Made by a program: the position numbers and the translations under genes
Assembly (NCBI RefSeq): GCF_008831285.2
Contig: NC_045146.1
Location: 18,037,149 to 18,097,148 of the forward strand
Length of the DNA stretch: 60,000 nucleotides
Reading direction: 5' to 3'
Source of the DNA: Nymphaea colorata
Taxonomy: Eukaryota; Streptophyta; Magnoliopsida; Nymphaeales; Nymphaeaceae
Part shown: piece after piece, positions 11,463 to 21,890 of the stretch
How the letters are laid out: every line of letters begins with the position of its first letter
How positions within the stretch are numbered: the first letter of the stretch is position 1
The notes under the pieces: model-generated
What the model saw: the letters and a program-made list of their open reading frames with translations, nothing else
Databases searched by the model: none
Told to the model about the DNA's origin: nothing

Positions 11463-13136
11463 GTAATAGTTGAAATGTTGATCTCCACTCAATAATTTCC
11501 CATAAAAAACTGTAGAATAAAAGGCAAAAAATAAGAAAACTCAAGTAGATTGCAATTGGAAACAACTACTATATAAAAAGTACAGACGTAATATTACTAT
11601 TGTCCATCCTTCATTGCGTGAGTTCTGATGAATGGACTAGATCGCTTGAGTAAAGAATGAAAAAAGATATGAATATTCAAATTTGCAGCATGCCTAAAAT
11701 GCCCTTTATCATCTTAAGATTAAGAAATAAAAAAATCGAACAATTCATACATTGTAGTCTTGAACATCGCAGTTTATATATATATATATGATGGTACCTC
11801 TTCTTTTCCTACATGCTGAATTGAGCCCTCTAATTTTATTCCATGAAAAAGAGAAGTTGGCCAGCGATCGCCAACTAAGATAGCAGGAAATCTGATATCA
11901 AACTCGTAAGCAAGAAATTGACAATGGCTGATTAGGTTTTGAAAATTATTAGTTTAATAAGACGTCTTCTTCGCTTGAGATCGACTCCCAATTTCTTAGG
12001 ATGAGTAAATATCAAACAATGGAAAGTACTGATCTCTCTTAGAGTCTTGAATGGCGCCCGAGTCTAAGGGGCCTTCCTGTTAATTTTTTTGTACTGTAAA
12101 TACTGCTAGTCAAATCAGGATGCCGGGTCTCTCAACCAGTGACCAAGACATTGTGTGGGCAATTGCTCACACAGTTTTGGGTATCCCTTAAAAGTTACAG
12201 TTATTCAACCTAAAATTTCTTTCTCTACTAACGCTTTCAATATGTGGCATTTTTATTTTCGAAAACCAAGAAAAATTCAATTTAGATTTCAGGGAAAGGA
12301 AATTATGTTAATGTAAGAATTTAATACAATTACGAACTATAGTTTGTGAACTAAAATTCCTTTTCAAAATTCTTAGTGAAGGTGAGATCTTGACGCTTGT
12401 GCTTGGAATACTTAATGTACGACTAGTATTTAATAAAAGGCATGGCATGTTTAATTACTTGAAATTTCCATGTACATTGGGAGTCTAGATTGTGGATCCT
12501 AGAGCCAATCTGTAATTCTAAGGGTTTTTAAGTTTTTGGAAGGCGGCAGAACAAAAGAAATTCTAGAATTGAAAATAAGAAAAGAGGTCAACAGTGGTGG
12601 AAAGCAAAACGGTGGTCGGTCAAATTTCTTAGTTTAGGATTTCGTTGGCCTCAGAAGAGGCGCCAGGACTGGAACTGTCTGGTTTTTCAAAGATTTAAAA
12701 TTCGTCCAATGTAATTTTGCATAAAAATTACATCTATATATATATATATATATATATAAATGCACGCTCGAAATATGACCAAAACACCACCAAATCTTTG
12801 TTATAAGCCCATGTTTTGGGCCCACTTACGTAGATTTTTTATAATTAACGAAGCAGAAGTGCTCACTGCTAACTAAACATGTTAATATCTCATGCTTTTC
12901 TTTTAACTTTATTGGATGAAGAAAGTTGAAATTTTGAAACACTGCCAAACATAGTTGAACAAGGATTTCAGGTGAGCATGAACAGTAGTATTTCATCATG
13001 CCGCCTGTTTGAGAGGCGGAGCTATCTTCTACTCCTTTCTCCATCCTTTCTACTTTTCAAGGTAACAAAGATTCATGTTCACACCTAGAAAATGCATTTG
13101 CCGCTCCTAAAAAACCAAACATGGCCTCATTATTTA

Positions 13137-13419
13137 GGCCTTGGCATCGGGCCGACCAGATAAGAGTCGGGCCCAGGCCGGCCCCATACTTGAAGTTCCT
13201 GCCCCGCTCGATATCTGACATCCAAGCCCAAGCCCTTTTTGATTAAAATAAAAAAAAATTTAAATGTAAAATAAAGCTTTCAAATATAAAGTATTTATAT
13301 ATTTTTAATTTTTTAATCATAAAATGTATATCATTATTAAATAAAAATAATATTAAAAAAAATAAAACGAGCCAAATGGAGCCCGTCTGGCTGACCCCGG
13401 TCCAATGCCCAATCTTAAT
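13137..13419 (+). mobile_element. 283-bp hAT-like MITE, GGCCTTGGCATCGGGCC family
   Basis: It is flanked by the 8-bp direct repeats ATTATTTA at 13,129-13,136 and 13,420-13,427. The left end GGCCTTGGCATCGGGCCGAC is partly complementary to the right end CCCCGGTCCAATGCCCA. The body is A/T-rich without an open frame of note. An 8-bp duplication supports hAT. A truncated relative sits at 4343-4451. Confidence 0.6.
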
Positions 13420-14959
13420 ATTATTTAACGCCACGAAACAATTTTTGCAAGTAGGTGGAACACCCACTCCTCATATAAACGGCTTTCTCGGCAGTAGCGG
13501 GCCTGAGACTTTTATCACATTTGTGGTATATATATATATATATATATATATATAACTTCCGGACAAAGGCTGCTTGGGGCTTAGGCCACCATCCTTTTAT
13601 TTATATAACTTGATTCTCTTTGTGGGTGAGTGGATTTGTAGGGGGCGAGCTTCTTTTTCTCAGTGTTGTTTGGGGAAGTTGTTCATGTTGAAAGCATGCT
13701 CTCCGGATAACTTCTCCAAGTCAGCAAACGCGTCGAGACAAATCTTTGCCGTGAAATTTTCACCTTCGTTGGTCCATCGGGCAGGTGGGACTCCCAAACT
13801 AATTGAACGAAAATTTCATTCCAGTAAAAAAATTTCAAAGTATAGTAAGCTCTTTGGTCCCACCGTAAAATCCACTTTTAGCCGGTGCAACACCCACTTT
13901 GACTCTTTGCTGTTTTAATGAAGAAAGAAAACGACCACAACTAGAAATGACGGTAGGAATTGAGAGCGACGATGAACACAAAGCAGTGACCTGCGCATAA
14001 CAAAAGCGGCATAAATTAATGGAATTACACCAACCTTTTCCTCCTGAAATTACTAGCAAGTAGCAACAGCTCAGGCCAGGTCGTTTTCGTTGAGACTCAA
14101 TATATATATATATATAGAATCTTCTCACAGCAGATTGTCCCGGTTGGCAGCCAAAAGATGCAACGAATCACGCTGCTGTTCCATATCGGGAATGACGGCT
14201 AATTTTTACTTCATAAGTTAAGCAAAATATAAGATGTAGCTTAGATTAACTATTAGTAAGTTAAAAGTAATTGAGATTCAAGATTCATGGTCGTTGTCAT
14301 TCTATTCATTAAAAGTAAACAAAAAAAATGCATCAACCGGCCTTCTTTTTCTGTGATGAAGATGATCTTCAATTGCAAATTCTTTTAATGGAAGACAATA
14401 AGAAAGCTCGATAACAGTGATTAAAGTTCCTCAACTTGGCACCCAAGTGGGGATATTTAAATATTCCATGGCAATATATATCTTGTACCGATCGGGGGTT
14501 AAGTTAATATGATATGTTTCTTGCCATACAAGTAGATACGCTCTGATATTGACAACAGAGCTGTTTGTTTCTAAGTCTACATGCACTAACCCTTGAAACT
14601 TACGCAGGAAGATGGCATGCCCCAATAGAATGTCCCTTTAGATATATGTGTTGGTGGGTAGTTCAGCCACTGGTGCGCCCGTTCATCAAACCCATTAAAC
14701 CTGTCTTCAGTCATCTCTTCAACCCCTTTTCTCTGCTTCTTGTAAAGCGTGAGAACGAGCGCTGGTAGTTTTTGCTTCCTACGATCTGTAGTTGGGTTTA
14801 TGATAGTTAATTCATTTCTTAAAAATTTGACTCTTCGATCATAAAAATTTAACTTTTTTGCCTTAAATTTTTTCCACTAGGTAGTTGTTTAATTTTGTAT
14901 GTTTATTTACTGTGGTTGGGAACCGAAAAAGAAGCGCCAAGCCCCACGTCCTTTTCTCC

Positions 14960-15867
14960 TTTCAGGATCTAAAACTCTTTTGAAACCTGAGTAGCAGGCA
15001 GCAAGTGTCAGGTGCCCACGGTATACAGTTCAAGTAAGTAGCACTCACAAAAACCAAACTAACCCACAAAAACCAAACTGACAACTGGTCTTTACATTGC
15101 AAATAGAACTGTTCTAATGCTGCCACAGCAACTCCCCAGCAGCAATGCCTCAATGGGTCTTTGAGTTTGTAACGTGAAGAAAACCCCAAAATCAAAGTGA
15201 CCACCATTAATGCTCAGTTGTTAAATTTTGTATAATCAACAGATCAGAAAGACAGAGTGAGAAGGGGAAAGGATGCGGACCTTGTAGCGTGGAGGTGAAG
15301 GGAGCGTAGAGATTGAGGATGGCGATGGCGGATGGGCGGCTGAGGGCACCTTGACGGTGTCAACGGCCTTCTGCAGCAGGCTATTGTGATAGACAGCAAG
15401 CTTGTTGCCGGAGGCATCGCAGCGAGCGTAGGATGTGTTGGCCGTTCTCAGGGGGATGCAGCCCACCGGCGGCAGCCCCATCACCGCCACCTTCTGCACC
15501 CCGAATCCTAGGATCTTTTTTAGGTTCATCGCCGTCTGGTTGACCACCGACTCTACCAGGCTTTTTACACTCTGCCATGGCGCTCATCATTCACGGAAAG
15601 GATGATCAATTACGAAAGTGTTGTTGAAGTGAAGTTCCTAATCGAATAAGGTTTGCATAGAATTGAGGACTTTGATTCGAACCCAATCACAAGAAGACTC
15701 GACTCGAGTGCGCGGTGAATACAAACCTCCGGTTTGCCATTTCTAGTAAAGCAAGTTCCATAATCGTTGCCGGCAACCGATACTAGTGCGATTGAAGAGT
15801 TGAGATCCGATTCGCTGCAATTGCCCAACCGGATCAGCTGCTCATACAAATCGATCTGAATGTTCAA
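14960..15867 (-). pseudogene. GDSL esterase/lipase pseudogene, copy 1
   Basis: Remnant of a GDSL-type (SGNH) esterase/lipase gene. On the minus strand, exon a runs from about 15,867 to 15,727 and encodes QIDLYEQLI and LVSVAGNDY (the conserved G-N-D block), ending at a GT donor. Exon b, 15,571-15,281, follows a CAG acceptor and encodes SLVESVVNQTA and VAVMGLPPVGCIP (block III). Exon c starts near 15,172 (YKLKDPLRHCC). The N-terminal GDS block, the C-terminal DxxH block and the 3' end are missing. A one-base loss in exon b after AVDTVK shifts the frame away from the expected AILNLYAPFTSTLQ. The exon c acceptor reads CAC instead of CAG, and part of exon c is deleted. It is non-functional. Confidence 0.85.
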
Positions 15868-18135
15868 ATGGGCAACTACTCCCTTTAAACATGCTATAAC
15901 AAAGCTAATTATAGAGAAAGAGGGGAAGAAACAGACAGCCGACTACTTTCAAATGTCCTCCCATGTACTGCTTGCCTTCCTAGCCAGTCTGCTCCGTCAA
16001 ACCCGGCGACGGCTACAGTGCCGTAAGTCAGTCTGGTCAAACCCAGCCAACGTCTTGATCCGTACCAATAATATTTGATCAAGAGACCTAGCTCATTTTT
16101 GCATCCAAGTGCATTGGAGCACTGTTTGGCCAAAAATAATGTTCAATGTACATATAAATCAAAATTACTGACTTAATTAGTTACATCTTGAAACTTGAAA
16201 GGTTGTTTGGCAGCAAAAACACTTTGTCAATGTCTCGTGAATATGTCCCAACGAATGAGTAAGTTCATGTTTAATTATCCCATGAACATGATTCATTCCT
16301 TGAGACGAAATCATGAGAGTGTCTCTACTGCCAAATGACCCTTGACTAAGACATTAAAATTTACTAGCTTGAATATTGACCTTAAAATGCCAGAATCTCA
16401 ATTAGTCGATCATCAACTCGTCAGAAAAAACAAACTGGGTTAACTCTTTTTTTTTTCTCTCTTAATCTATACTCAGCAATTGTGATTTGCTTCGACTAAT
16501 TCCGAGGAGCATTTGTGTTGTATGAACTTAGTTTAATTTTTCCTTTTAATTTTGAACTCTATCTGACACACAAGAATTCTTTCATACATCACTAATAACG
16601 TGAATCGTTTTTCTTTTATTTTTACATTGATGAGGTGAAAATGAATAAGAACGACCAAAAGCGTGTGATCTCTTTTGGGGTGATTATAAAATTACACATT
16701 TGCTTTGACCACAACATTTTTTAAGTCGTGTGATTTTTTTAGGCGCTGATCGTCACTCAAGAAAAATAGATCACAAGTTATATAACGAAAATGTATGACA
16801 TGTGATTCCTTTTCAAACGTCTTTATGAAAGTAATGCTTTCTTATGCATGTGACTGTTGTTGATGGCGATTTGACCCTATGAGGGTTGTGATTGTTACCA
16901 CCAATTGCAGGTTTGAAGATGATTACTTAACCTAACAAAAGAAATTCAGTGTCCTAACAGAAATAGAAAGTATGTTGGATTTTGTACTGTGCACCATCTT
17001 CTACATTTTGTTTTTTTACATGCATAATAATAATAATAATCTCTATAAACAGATGATCGGTTTGTAGAAGCGCGATATATAAACTTAGAGAATGGAATGA
17101 GATTTTAGGTAGTTGGCCTAATAATCCAGAAAAGTTTTTGTTAATTGCACCAAAAATGTGAAATTGGAAAAGGAAAAACTGGGAACAAATGTGAAAGAAT
17201 CCACTCATGGGAGCCTCCTCAGAATTGGAATTTGACAACAAATGTGTTAACAAATAAAAGTGATTACATTGGGATACATATTAGAGTTGCTGAGAACTTA
17301 AACGTCAGGCAGAAAACCATGTAGTGCATTTTTCTAATGTTTGTTTGTTAAAAGTTGTTTATGATTTCTTGTCTTTGGCACACTCTCACTTCAATAGCAA
17401 AGAAATGACTTGTAAGTTATCTATCTAGATTACTTCTTCTTCAACAGTGTTCTTCAACAGTGTTGAGTTGTTCTTTTTATCTTTTTTTTTTCTTCTAAAA
17501 TTTTCTACTTTTAATTGGTAGGCTGACTGTGACAACTCGATGATATGATGGAGGCATCGGCTCCATTGATGGTGGCTTGCTAAATTAAAAGGAAAAAAAG
17601 AATGTATTCTTTTTCATATTTTAATTTTAGCACACATAATTGTCAGGCAACTTTATTTTATAGTGTAGTTTGCTTGAGCAAAATAGAAGAAAAGAAGTAC
17701 TTCTAATTGATGTTAGCTTATAATCTACATGGTCTATTGGAGGGGCCAAGTTGAGACATTGATGCTCCTTTACTTACTTTTAGTCTAAAAATTTTGAGTG
17801 AAAAGATCGAAGTTTTTTGGAAGAAATTAGAAATCCTTTCTTTCTTTTTTTATTTTTTATTTTAAAGTCAAGATAAATTTTATTTAGCATTTTTATTTTG
17901 GAAGTTGGGGGTGAGTGGCTGGTTGGAGAATTAATAGATGCACTATTATTATTTCGATTTTCTCAAGCATGGGCTATTAAATTTGTTTTACACTTGCTTT
18001 ATTTGTACACTAGTCAAAAAGAGAAAATGAGTGTACATATACATTGTATCGAGTGATGTGCTGAGGACTGAAGATTTTCGGTCTAAACTTAGATTGGAGA
18101 AATTTGTAAATTCTATATATACAAATGATTTTCAA

Positions 18136-18177
<42 letters not shown>

Positions 18178-19140
18178 CCTCATTAACACAACCCAAACAA
18201 AAAAAAATACATTGGGCTGCGTGTGTGAGAGAGATTCTTCTCACAACATGAGGAATTCATGTTATTTATATAATAGAAAGAGAGAGTGCGAGTGTGTGGG
18301 TGAGAGTTCGCACCATGTGCTTGAATCTGCCCGTGCCTGAGCCAGAACCGACAGAAGCCCTTGGAATGGATAGACCGGTTCAATGGCAGACATTGGTAGT
18401 CCATCAACTTGATTTATGGGTTGTGTTGTATAAAGCTAGCTAGTTTGAATTTTTTTTTTTATATATCACTTATTTAATGTATAAGAACAGAGCTAATGAA
18501 CCACCATCATAAATAGTTGAACATCTTATGCTTGTCTACAAATATTTTTCTTTCATGTATGAGTACGTTAGATTCTTACGTTTAGAATTCCCACATCTGT
18601 TATCTTGTGGTTTTAAATATCATGTCTTCTGTCTTTTTACGAAGAGAATTAAACTATTCAAGTCGAGCACCTATTCAAGTCGAGCACCTGAGTTGGAAAT
18701 TAGTTTTCAAAAGCCTGATACTCCACACAATGGTAGGTTTTTGAAGGAATCCATTTGAGGAGCAGATAATTGAAGTTTTCAATTGAAGTTTTCAATATTA
18801 GGTGTGAAATATGCTTGTTCAGACCCAACCAGCAGAGAAGCTTTTTCTTTACATGTATTCAATCTTATAGGGTATCGAAAACTCAGGAACTTATGTCACT
18901 CTTGTATTGGGTCTTACATAATCTGAACCAAAATTGTTCCAAATTCCTTTCTTTTACATGTTTTAGTTTGTTTGTAACTCAGTTTTGGCTCTTTCATTAT
19001 AGTTGTCATTAACATGTACTATTTTATTCATATGACTTGTTTATTTAAACATTGCTTTTATTATGATTTCTCTAGACCGATGCATAAATCGTAAAAGTAA
19101 GAACTATTGAGGGCAATATGTATTTATATTAAGTCAATGC

Positions 19141-19178
<38 letters not shown>

Positions 19179-19516
19179 CATTTATTTCCTCCAAATTTTT
19201 TGATGTGGCCGCAGATTGATCCATCAACTTTATCTCATGACTTTGAATGAGTGACCATCAATATCTGAGAGGAATCTTCTGTAGTGTGTTGCACTCGATT
19301 TAGACTCAGATACGTGAAAGAAGGTTGCATTAAGGCTCAACCAGCTCAATGAATGCGACATACTGCTAGCTAGACTTGATTAAGCTTGATGTATAACGTG
19401 ATTTGTAGTTTTTTTTTTCTTTTAGTAGTTATATATTTTTCCCAAGTGAATCCATGCGAGTCGAAGACGTAGCTCCACATGCAGGACCTAGGCCGAGTGG
19501 GGCCGGAGGCGTGTTC
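15868..19516. other. Intergenic A+T-rich stretch, no gene seen
   Basis: No domain-bearing or exon-like reading frame was found on either strand. (TA)n microsatellites lie at 18,143-18,174 and 19,144-19,177. Two micro-tandem duplications are described separately. Confidence 0.5.
18653..18796 (+). repeat. Two neighbouring micro-tandem duplications
   Basis: CTATTCAAGTCGAGCAC is repeated head to tail at about 18,653-18,688, and AATTGAAGTTTTC is repeated at about 18,769-18,796. Both look like short slippage or repair duplications. Confidence 0.8.
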
Positions 19517-19988
19517 AGTTCCACGTTGTTCCGAGGGTGAGTTCGAAACAGCACAGAACACATGATTTATACTTTTTGTCCAACTGTCCATTGTGTCCAA
19601 CATGTCTTGTGGACAATGTTTGATGAAAAAATTGCTTAGACAGGACACGCGGCTATCAAACGACTTATGGGTACAAGTAAACATTGAGAAATTAGAATAC
19701 CCCGGATTTCTCAAGAGGAAAACCCTAGAAAATAAGAAAAATAAAAAAAAAACATCATAATATTCTGAAAATGTTTATTTTTTTGTAAAAAATAACTAAA
19801 ATGCCTCCAAATGGATTTGGCGCATACATATTGCGTTCACTAAGATGGTGCTTGCAACATGGTCGGGCTAGATTTTGTTTTTGAGAATTTTGACAATTCT
19901 TGTGGTGATGAAAATAACATTTTCGAAAACTTAGCAGGTAAACTTTTAATTTCCAAAATATCGAGGAGCCCCGTCCCCGCCTTATTTA

Positions 19989-20023
19989 TAGTTTTGAAAC
20001 GTCCCCGCCTTATTTATAGTTCT
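19989..20023 (+). promoter_or_regulatory. Duplicated TATA-like promoter motif in the left arm
   Basis: CGTCCCCGCCTTATTTATAG occurs twice within about 35 bp in the left arm but once in the right arm. TTATTTATAG resembles a plant TATA box. The downstream 20.0-20.4 kb looks like a leader with an intron donor (TTGGTAAGTG at about 20,180). Promoter function is inferred only. Confidence 0.35.
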
Positions 20024-21039
20024 TTTCTTGAGTTTCTTCTGTTTGCTTTTGGAAATCTTGATGTGCATGGGGCTCGATCGACCGGGAAATTCATTTCTTA
20101 GCATTCTTTCTTCATTTGTCTGCGCGCTTGAGAATTTGCATTCTTCTCGTGGTTTCTTGACAAGTCGATCTTACTTTCTTGGTAAGTGCTTCGCTTTGTA
20201 CGCTTGATTTCGCATCTGGTCTTGCAAGTCTGCGTCGTGGTCCTGTAGATGGCACGTCCATCCACTGCGTTCTTTTTGCTGATCATGCAGTTTCTAAAAC
20301 ATCTAGCAGAAACCATTGGAACAATTTTCTTTTTGCTGTTAAGGTTTTCGTGTAGAATCTGGGTTTCTTTTGCCTTGGTTTTGTTTCTTCTCTTAAAGGG
20401 AATGATGAATCTCATTGTTTCTTAGTGAATGTAGTCCAAACTAAACTTTGTTGCTCTAGGATCACATGATATAATTGTATATGCATAAGTTGATGGGTCG
20501 TTTTTGGCCTAGATGGGTGTTAATTTGGAGCCCTGCACCTGACATTGACATTTATTGCTTGTTTCTTTGCCTTGTTAAGGGCCTCGGAGTTGGTGATTTA
20601 CAACTCATATCGGCTATTGCATCTATATCTTTGCAACACTGTAAAATGTTGGGTTTTTTTCCAATTTGCTTTTGGAAAATGCCAAAAAAAGAAAGAAAAA
20701 AAGAATAATAGACCCATTTTGTTATCCTACGGTTACTTAATATTTCCCAGAAGTTGGTGCTACCAGCCACTCAATATTTTGAATGATAGCTTGTGCATTA
20801 TCCTTAATAATAATAGGCTCAGCGAACATGGTGTCATATATATTTACCGCGTGGGACATGAAGATTGAAGCGCAACCGTGCAACATGCAAGAGGCCGGCC
20901 GGGAAATTTCTTTCTGTCACGTATCGTAGATCGTTCATTTCATGTAGTTTCCTTTTCCTGTGCCATAGCTGTGTGTTTTAGAACAATTGTTTGCTAGTTT
21001 CCGCTGACATGCATTGGGCATCCTGAATTACTGTCATAG

Positions 21040-21150
21040 GAATTGCAAAGGAGAATCCGAATGGAACCGTGGGAAACGCCATCCGAGATGCCTTCATGGC
21101 CACAGACAATGAGTTTCTACGGCTGGTGGAGAGGTCGAGAGACGAGAATC
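21040..21150 (+). pseudogene. Captured exon fragment in the left arm, PP2C-like candidate
   Basis: After an AG acceptor (TCATAG, ending 21,039), an open frame reads IAKENPNGTVGNAIRDAF, then MATDNEFLRLVERSRDEN. This resembles the AF.AT..GFL.LV segment of clade D protein phosphatases 2C, but there is not enough for certainty. The frame then runs into non-coding sequence (C/T-rich to 21,335). The 13-mer CCACAGACAATGA occurs on both sides of the break (21,100 and 21,149), suggesting microhomology-mediated rearrangement. Confidence 0.33.
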
Positions 21151-21835
21151 CACAGACAATGACTCCTAAGATCTCTCCCAACTCTCTTTTTTTCTTTTCT
21201 CTTCTCTTGTTTTCTTTTTATACAACAATCAATACACAGTTAGCTACTCTTCTTCTTCTTCTACTCTCCCTCCCCACCCCATTGCATCCCATTCAATTTG
21301 TCTATATAGTTAGTCTGCTTTACAACACGCCATGAAGCAATAATAAATTTGAATAGTTATTGGTTGAGATTGAAGCGGCTGCGGTGGCCCCTCTCCTCTA
21401 CCTACTGAGACGTGTCTTGTCCTCTCCTGCACTTGTAGTAAGCTTTTTGCATTGTGGATGTCGGGGCAGGGTCTCCAAGTCTGGATTTTTTTTACTTCTT
21501 TTCTTACACCATTCTGGCGAGATGAATAAGAACAACTGACGATGACGATGACTCTCAGCATCCCATCTTCGAACATGAACAGAAAAAGCAAGGAAAAATC
21601 ATAAAACCAACTCCAGAAATTGGTCGGCCTTTAATTTGCTTGCATCTACTGGTACCAACTTGAAAATTCCTTTTTATTTATTCCAGATATTTTGAGAGCC
21701 ATTCAGACATGTCCACCATTCTCTCTCTAAAGGAAAAGAAAAGAAAAGAAAATGCTTTCACATGCACAGACATCATATATGGTTTTCCATATCATTTAGT
21801 GATCATTGGGAAACAAATTCAAATCTAACTTTAGA

Positions 21836-21890
21836 GCCTCTAAAGTTAGTTTTGAATTAACGAGTAATTAGCTGCGGTGGCCCCTCTCTC
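21836..21890. other. 55-bp palindrome spacer, a patchwork of local copies
   Basis: Between the arms the spacer contains TCTAAAGTTAGTTTTGAATT (a copy of the right arm's first bases), then ATTAACGAGTAAT (its complement lies in the right-arm-specific segment at about 22,749), then GCTGCGGTGGCCCCTCTC (also at about 21,377). It looks assembled from templates found elsewhere in the locus. Confidence 0.7.

Larger units (their letters stand above)
10772..14922 (+). repeat. Segmental duplication block A, copy 2
   Basis: Direct-orientation duplicate of 2,250-6,055. It differs by an internal SINE, a 117-bp tandem duplication, longer (TA)n runs (12,735-12,758 here, against 3994-4011 in copy 1) and a further run at 13,527-13,554 that copy 1 lacks. 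It also has about 460 bp around the 13,137-13,700 element that is absent from copy 1. The segment 14,431-14,768 is almost identical to 5557-5894. No gene is supported. Confidence 0.85.
19517..21835 (+). repeat. Left arm of a 5-kb inverted repeat (giant palindrome)
   Basis: The reverse complement of this arm matches 21,891-24,509. Near the centre, position i pairs with 43,726 minus i without gaps (21,310-21,591 against 22,135-22,416). Further out the sum shifts to about 44,062 because of a roughly 331-bp difference plus a 6-bp (GAA)n difference. Open frames in the two arms are identical or differ at 1-6 residues per 70-110, implying about 97-99% identity; the outer 300 bp are more diverged. 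No transposase was recognised. Confidence 0.93.

Noticed and set aside
5557-14768. 64- and 67-residue frames repeated in both block A copies
   Set aside because: They are near-identical because the DNA was duplicated. They overlap on opposite strands and match no family I know.
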